Origin: Microbulbifer variabilis
GTDB lineage: Bacteria > Pseudomonadota > Gammaproteobacteria > Pseudomonadales > Cellvibrionaceae
NCBI RefSeq assembly: GCF_023716485.1
Contig: NZ_CP092418.1
Location: 1,967,001-2,031,000 of the forward strand
Length of the DNA: 64,000 bases
Direction: 5' to 3'
A program made the translations under genes and the position numbers. Shown piece after piece: positions 59,598-64,000 of the stretch. Numbering within the stretch: position 1 is the first letter of the stretch; each line of letters begins with the position of its first letter. The notes under the pieces were generated by a model, which saw only the letters and a program-made list of their open reading frames with translations, had not been told where the DNA came from and searched no databases.

Positions 59598-59640
59598 TGA
59601 CTCCCCTGATGGCTAGTCTTCTTCTCTTCTTACGGTGGGC

Positions 59641-59696
59641 GTAAACTGGAGTTTACCGATAAGTATAATAAACCAATAGTTTATACACTATAAACT
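59641..59696. promoter_or_regulatory. array of alternating TAAAC half-sites between LysR and the amidohydrolase cluster
   Basis: Five half-sites in alternating orientation: GTAAACtggaGTTTAC (59641-59656), TAAAC at 59669, and AGTTTATAcacTATAAACT (59678-59696), an 8-bp perfect palindrome with a 3-nt centre. They lie in the 184-bp divergent promoter region. LysR regulators usually bind such interrupted palindromes; assignment to the adjacent LysR is inference. Confidence 0.5.
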
Positions 59697-59781
59697 TAAA
59701 TGACATTTAAAGTGCATCCCAAATGACGCAAAATTTTGCTATTAGGTTAAAAATCCCCACAGTCTTCTTTTAGATAAGTAC

Positions 59782-61449
59782 ATGAAAATAAAACAAATTT
59801 TTATTCTAGTGGCTCTATGCATTGCTACCAACGGCGTTGTATTCGCAGAGGATAGTAAGCTGGAGCAAGTCTTGCTCATTAACGCCAATATAGTGGACGT
59901 TAAATCGCTCAAAATTGATGAAAGACAGTCGATTCTTATCGAAGGCGATAAGATCAAGAGAATCTCTTCAACGAATAAGCTCTCCAAAGTGAGGGGGGCC
60001 AGTGTTGTCGATTTAAAAGGGAAGTTTGTAATCCCCGGCCTGATAGATGCGCATGTCCACCATGCAACAGATCCGGATAGCTGGGATAAATTGTCAATCA
60101 CTACTGAGCGACTTCGATACCTGCTTCGTGGTGGCGTCACTTCTGTGAGAGATATGGGCGGTGATGCGCGAGCCTTGGCCTACTTAAGACGTCAAGCAGA
60201 GGTCGACGCCATCGCTTCGCCAGATATCTACTTTTCAGTCATTATTGGTGGGGAATCCTTCTTCTCGGATCCGAGAACCATTGCCTCAGCTAAAGGGCGT
60301 ACACCAGGCCACACAACATGGATGAGAGCGGTAGATCATAATTCAGATATGGACTCAGTAATGCTCCAGGCCATAGGCGCTGGTGCAACAGGCATCAAGA
60401 TATATGCAGATGTTGAGGCCGAGACAGTGCCATTGCTTGCAAATGCAGCCAAAAGACATGGTTTAAAAGTCTGGTCGCATGCTTATATTGGCCCCTCCAA
60501 ACCTTTGGATATTGTCAATGCTGGTGTTGAGACTATTTCACATGCCTCTGATATGTCCGCTCAGTTAGTTGATAACTTCAAGGCGTGGCGCAGGAAAACT
60601 GCTGAATTCGATGATTCAGCTTGGGAAAAAATGCTACAAAAAGATAGCTATTTAGATCTTTTTGACGCGATGAAAGAGAAAGGGACAATATTAGATGCGA
60701 CGCTTACAGTATTTGAAAGAAGAAATGACTTAAACGAAAAATACAGGCAGCTTGATCAGCTCAGTACACAAATGACACAATTTGCCTATCAAAGCGGCAT
60801 TACCATTGCTGCTGGCACGGATGCATTTAGTGACCTTGAAAATGACACTACACCGATGATTCATCATGAGCTAAAGCTGCTCGTAGATGAAATCGGCATG
60901 ACACCTCTCGAGGCAATTCAAGCTGCAACTTTAAATGCTGCGAAAGTGATAGGGATAGAAGGTTCTGTCGGTAGTATTGAAGAGGGAAAGAAAGCAAACA
61001 TGGTTGTGCTTTCAGAAAGTCCCGAAACAAATATTGAAAATAGCCAGGCGATAGCTCATGTAGTAAAGAACGGTCGTTTTATTTTTATTGGTGACGATCC
61101 ACAGTTGCCTTTCTCTTCTTCACGTGAAATGAATGGAACCATTTGGTTATCCGGGCAAATCGGTAATCATCCTTCAACTTTAACCTTGGCAGGTGAAAGT
61201 CTGGAAGCTCAGATGCATCAAACAATGAAGAATATTGGCCAAGTTCTTGAGAGCAAAAACCTGGGCTTTGACGATGTAGTTAAGTGTACTTTGATGCTCG
61301 CTGATATTGATGATTGGCCAGCGGCGAACAACGTCTACATCCAGTACTTCAGTGGGAAAAAACCAGCGAGGAGTGCTTTTGCAGCGAGCGGCCTGGCACT
61401 TGATGCCAAAGCTGAAGTGGAATGTATTGCTTCACGAAGCACTGATTAA
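59782..61449 (+). CDS. exported amidohydrolase fused to a RidA domain
   Basis: 555 residues. Signal peptide MKIKQIFILVALCIATNGVVFA. Residues about 30-440: amidohydrolase TIM barrel with the binuclear metal ligands in order: DAHVHH (HxH), GIKIYAD (Lys, likely carboxylated), VWSHAYIG and ETISHASD (His), GTDAFSD (Asp). Residues about 447-555: a complete RidA/YjgF domain: IWLSGQIGNHP, NIGQVLESKNLGFDDVVKCTLMLADI, NNVYIQYFSGKKPARSAFAAS with the conserved Arg, then EVECIA. RidA deaminates reactive enamines/imines. A single exported enzyme thus seems to hydrolyse an amide or cyclic nitrogen compound and clean up the imine it makes (inference). First gene of a three-gene unit. Confidence 0.8.
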   Translation: MKIKQIFILVALCIATNGVVFAEDSKLEQVLLINANIVDVKSLKIDERQSILIEGDKIKRISSTNKLSKVRGASVVDLKGKFVIPGLIDAHVHHATDPDSWDKLSITTERLRYLLRGGVTSVRDMGGDARALAYLRRQAEVDAIASPDIYFSVIIGGESFFSDPRTIASAKGRTPGHTTWMRAVDHNSDMDSVMLQAIGAGATGIKIYADVEAETVPLLANAAKRHGLKVWSHAYIGPSKPLDIVNAGVETISHASDMSAQLVDNFKAWRRKTAEFDDSAWEKMLQKDSYLDLFDAMKEKGTILDATLTVFERRNDLNEKYRQLDQLSTQMTQFAYQSGITIAAGTDAFSDLENDTTPMIHHELKLLVDEIGMTPLEAIQAATLNAAKVIGIEGSVGSIEEGKKANMVVLSESPETNIENSQAIAHVVKNGRFIFIGDDPQLPFSSSREMNGTIWLSGQIGNHPSTLTLAGESLEAQMHQTMKNIGQVLESKNLGFDDVVKCTLMLADIDDWPAANNVYIQYFSGKKPARSAFAASGLALDAKAEVECIASRSTD

Positions 61450-61467
61450 TTCTGGAGTGGGGATCTT

Positions 61468-62604
61468 ATGAGCGATATAAATAGAAGAGCACTAATTAAA
61501 TCTCTAGTATCAGGTGGCGTTGGTTCATATTTGGCTATTAACTCGGGTATATTAAATGCTTTTTCTGGGGGTAATGCAGGAAAATCAACGTGGAATTCAT
61601 ACGGTTCATCGATTGTAATTGATGGTCTCAGCGTAGCATTCTCGCTCAGGGAGCCAGTCTCTGAAGAAGCCCTGGGAATATTCAAGAGCTCGGGGATTAG
61701 TGCCTTGAATATGACAGTTCCCTATCCAGGTGATGACTATTCCGAGACTTTAAAGAAGGTTGAAAAAGCCAAGTCCATCATCGAGCAGAACTCAAACTAC
61801 TTGCGCTTAATTCAATCCGCATCAGATATCCTGAAAGCGAAGCAGGAGAGTAAGCTCGGTATCATAATGGGATTCCAATCAACTGAAATGTTTGATGAGT
61901 CACTTTCAGGTATTTCAGAATTCGCCAAAATGGGCGTTAAGATAATGCAGGTATCCTATAATGGTCCTTCTATCCTTGGCAGCGGTGGTCTCGTTAAGGA
62001 GGATTCAGGGATAACTTCCCTTGGCAAGAAAGCCATAGAAATAATGGAGGCTGAGAAAGTTCTGATCGACCTCTCGCATTCAGGAAAGAAGACAGTTTCC
62101 AGTGCTATCCGTCAATCAAAAAGACCGGTTGTGATCTCTCATACTGGCTGCAACGCAATTTACGACCACCCTAGAAATAATGACGATACAGAATTAAAAG
62201 CTGCTGCAGACACCGGTGGCTTGGTTGGAGTCTACTTAATGCCATTTTTGGAAGGTGGCGAGCATGAAATAAAGGCCGATGTGGTAATAGAACATATACT
62301 GCATGCCTATAAAGTATGCGGTGAAGATCATGTTGCCATAGGTAGTGACCAAGGCGTAGTGCCGGTCAATGATGGTCCTGAGTATCGAGAAAGTATTCGT
62401 AAGGAAGTTGAGCGTCGTATTGCGGCTGGAATTTCGGCGCCCGGCGAAACACCAAATCGTCCACCGTTTATTCCGGAATTAAACTCCGAGAGACGGATGG
62501 AGCTTATTGCCTATAAGTTAAGCCAAAAAGGAATTCCTGATCGAGTGGTAGAAAAAATAATTGGTAAAAACTGGTTGCGTGTTTTTGCTACCGTATGGAA
62601 TTAA
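61468..62604 (+). CDS. M19 dipeptidase-like protein with altered metal site
   Basis: 378 residues, 18 bp after the amidohydrolase gene. N-terminus MSDINRRALIKSL followed by a hydrophobic stretch resembles a Tat signal. The second-site features of renal dipeptidase are present: DLSHSG (His), VISHTG (His), YDHPRN (Arg region), AIGSDQG (Asp). But the usual first-site IDGHxD is IDGLSVAF, and the bridging Glu region reads MGFQSTE. The alpha metal ligands are lost, so either a mononuclear enzyme or a changed reaction is expected. Probably periplasmic. Confidence 0.75.
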   Translation: MSDINRRALIKSLVSGGVGSYLAINSGILNAFSGGNAGKSTWNSYGSSIVIDGLSVAFSLREPVSEEALGIFKSSGISALNMTVPYPGDDYSETLKKVEKAKSIIEQNSNYLRLIQSASDILKAKQESKLGIIMGFQSTEMFDESLSGISEFAKMGVKIMQVSYNGPSILGSGGLVKEDSGITSLGKKAIEIMEAEKVLIDLSHSGKKTVSSAIRQSKRPVVISHTGCNAIYDHPRNNDDTELKAAADTGGLVGVYLMPFLEGGEHEIKADVVIEHILHAYKVCGEDHVAIGSDQGVVPVNDGPEYRESIRKEVERRIAAGISAPGETPNRPPFIPELNSERRMELIAYKLSQKGIPDRVVEKIIGKNWLRVFATVWN

Positions 62605-62620
62605 AGGAAGGTGAGATTCA

Positions 62621-63205
62621 ATGGTTAAATATATAAAGTTTGATGATGTTCTATCTCGACTGGTTGTTTGTGTTACGCTTCTCTTTCCACCTTTGCTTTT
62701 TGCTGAAGAGCTTAGCACTTACTCAGAATTTCCAAAAGATTCAAAGACTGAAGTAATTCCTTTTCCTGTCGAATTTGCCTCAGATATCACCTTGAATGGT
62801 ATTGAAGAGCTTGTGTTTCTGCCTGGCATGTATAAACAAGAAAAAGAAGATTTTTTTAGCTATGCTTTTTCTTGGACCCATAAGCCAGAGAAGAATCAAG
62901 TTTTTGGAAAGTTAGAAATTCAGGATTTTATAGCCGCCTACTATAGGGGGTTGTACAAAGCTGTCACTGAAGGCAAAGAGTATGAGCCTGCTATTACAAT
63001 GGAGTGGGTTGATGGCAAGTATACTGGCCAGATAAAGTGGATTGAGCCATTTGTAACTAAAAAAGAACAGACCCTCTACTTTAAAGGGGATCAAGTTAAC
63101 TGTAAAAAAACGAGTGAGCTTCGGTGGTACTTTATTGTTTCTCCACAGAATTCCTCTCATCCTGTATGGAGAGAACTTCAGTCGATAAAGCCCAAAAGCT
63201 GTTAG
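62621..63205 (+). CDS. exported hypothetical protein
   Basis: 194 residues, 16 bp after the dipeptidase-like gene. Signal peptide near residues 12-28 (VVCVTLLFPPLLFAEE). The mature part includes LVFLPGMYKQEKEDFFSYAFSWTHKP, then IQDFIAAYYRGLYKAV and TMEWVDGKYTGQIKWIEPF. No recognised domain; two Cys may form a disulfide (CKKT and the C-terminal Cys). Third gene of the cluster. Confidence 0.65.
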   Translation: MVKYIKFDDVLSRLVVCVTLLFPPLLFAEELSTYSEFPKDSKTEVIPFPVEFASDITLNGIEELVFLPGMYKQEKEDFFSYAFSWTHKPEKNQVFGKLEIQDFIAAYYRGLYKAVTEGKEYEPAITMEWVDGKYTGQIKWIEPFVTKKEQTLYFKGDQVNCKKTSELRWYFIVSPQNSSHPVWRELQSIKPKSC

Positions 63206-63719
63206 TGATAAAAATCAAATGTTATCAATCCTTATAAAGTATTTTATTTTAGGGGAAACCATAGAAAGCGCACAGCTTATACTCATCTGATTTTCAGAAA
63301 TTTTTTTGGTCTTTTAGGTGAATAGGCCCTAAGTGTTTCTCTGCTTTGGGCCAGCTCCATTCGTCATACGCAATGACTTGGCTGTCTGGGGTAGCAACCC
63401 AGCCGGCAATTTATTAGTATCCGGCTATCAGTAAATTCTTTTTTATATAAAGTATCCCTTATCTTTAAAGGATCTACACTACTACCAGCATTCAAAGGCT
63501 GGGGGATGGCTATCTATCTCTTTACGAGAAACACACCTGGTTGGGCTCATAACATGGTTCGTTTTTCCTAACAGCAATAGTCGAGTAGATTTTTATCTCC
63601 AGGTCTTAATGCAAAAGCTAAAGTAGTAGTTAGGCGTTGCTTTCAAAGCCCTTTTGATTGCTATTCTTAGCAAGTCGATATGCTTAAAAGACCATTTGAA
63701 GCGCGGGGAAAAGAACGAG
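63206..63719. other. intergenic region
   Basis: 514 bp without a supported gene. A 9-bp imperfect hairpin (GGCCCTAAG / CTTTGGGCC near 63326-63353) is the only structure noted. Confidence 0.4.
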
Positions 63720-64000
63720 ATGAATATTATTGTTATGGGCGCCGGAGCCCTCGGAAGCTACTTTGGTGGCCACCTGGCGAGGGCAGGACACAAAGTGCTC
63801 TTTATTGCTCGAGGGAGGCAGCTGAAGGCACTTAAAGAGCGTGGTTTAACGGTGCTGCCACTTGAAGAAGAGCCCTTTACTATCCAGGTTGATGCTGCGG
63901 AAACTACGACTTCGGTGGGAGGAGTGGATCTAATCCTATTCTGCGTTAAGACTTACGATACCGAAGCAGCCATAAAGCTTATCGCCCGTGCTGTAGGTGA
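63720..64000 (+). CDS. panE: 2-dehydropantoate 2-reductase (5' part)
   Basis: Runs off the window end; only the first 93 codons are visible. MNIIVMGAGALGSYFGGHLARAG is the ApbA/PanE Rossmann start (GxGxxG) and LILFCVKTYDTEAA is the conserved NADPH-side K. Reduces ketopantoate to pantoate for CoA synthesis; closely related enzymes act on other alpha-keto acids. ATG 63720 with GGGGAA upstream. Confidence 0.85.
   Translation, partial: MNIIVMGAGALGSYFGGHLARAGHKVLFIARGRQLKALKERGLTVLPLEEEPFTIQVDAAETTTSVGGVDLILFCVKTYDTEAAIKLIARAVG

Overview
The window looks like a chromosomal segment of a marine or soil gammaproteobacterium, most like the Cellvibrionales (for example Microbulbifer). That placement is inferred from gene content and protein flavour (siroheme sulfite reductase CysI with a DUF934 partner, B12-dependent MetH with DUF2970, NfuA, HrpB, a type I DAHP synthase, a TonB-dependent receptor under a TPP riboswitch), not from a marker gene. 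No rRNA, tRNA or CRISPR array was seen. GC-richer housekeeping genes (cysI, metH, nfuA, hrpB, aroG) alternate with AT-richer accessory stretches.

Layout. 0-6.5 kb: an unrecognised two-gene unit, an AT-rich gap, a secreted PI-PLC-like protein with C-type-lectin motifs, a methyltransferase, YtoQ and an NTF2-like protein. 6.7-11.04 kb: a four-gene thiamine uptake and salvage operon (TonB receptor, YkoF-like thiamine-binding protein, PnuT-type transporter, small-molecule kinase) behind a TPP riboswitch. 11.2-16 kb: small proteins, an RlaP-type nucleotidyltransferase, a LysR remnant, a bacterial relative of the plant IQM C-terminal module, and the sulfite reductase pair. 16-20 kb: mostly decayed DNA plus one secreted alpha/beta hydrolase.

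20-33 kb is the most unusual region. A 3010-residue secreted SpvB/TcdB/RHS polymorphic-toxin-like gene (22784-31816) ends in an unrecognised C-terminal domain, and an overlapping small exported protein that is a natural immunity candidate follows it. A decayed paralogue lies upstream (about 20005-21395). A separate RHS-core scar lies downstream (about 32660-32840). The locus therefore looks like a site of repeated RHS gene duplication and decay.

33-45.5 kb: metH-DUF2970, a CurA-like reductase, a DJ-1/PfpI protein, nfuA, then a tandem array of four patatin-like lipase paralogues closed by an NTF2-like gene and a terminator. 44.5-57 kb: a GH114-like lipoprotein, hrpB, an MFS pump, a cupin, pyroglutamyl peptidase, a SnoaL-like protein, a repeat-containing secreted protein with a nonsense-mutated paralogue, OsmC and DAHP synthase.

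57.4-63.2 kb: a LysR/Nramp-like unit diverges from an exported amidohydrolase-RidA fusion, an M19 dipeptidase-like protein and an exported hypothetical. Alternating TAAAC half-sites lie between the two units. It looks like an uncharacterised catabolic module in which the Nramp-like and M19-like proteins have both lost canonical metal-ligand motifs. The window ends inside a panE-like gene.
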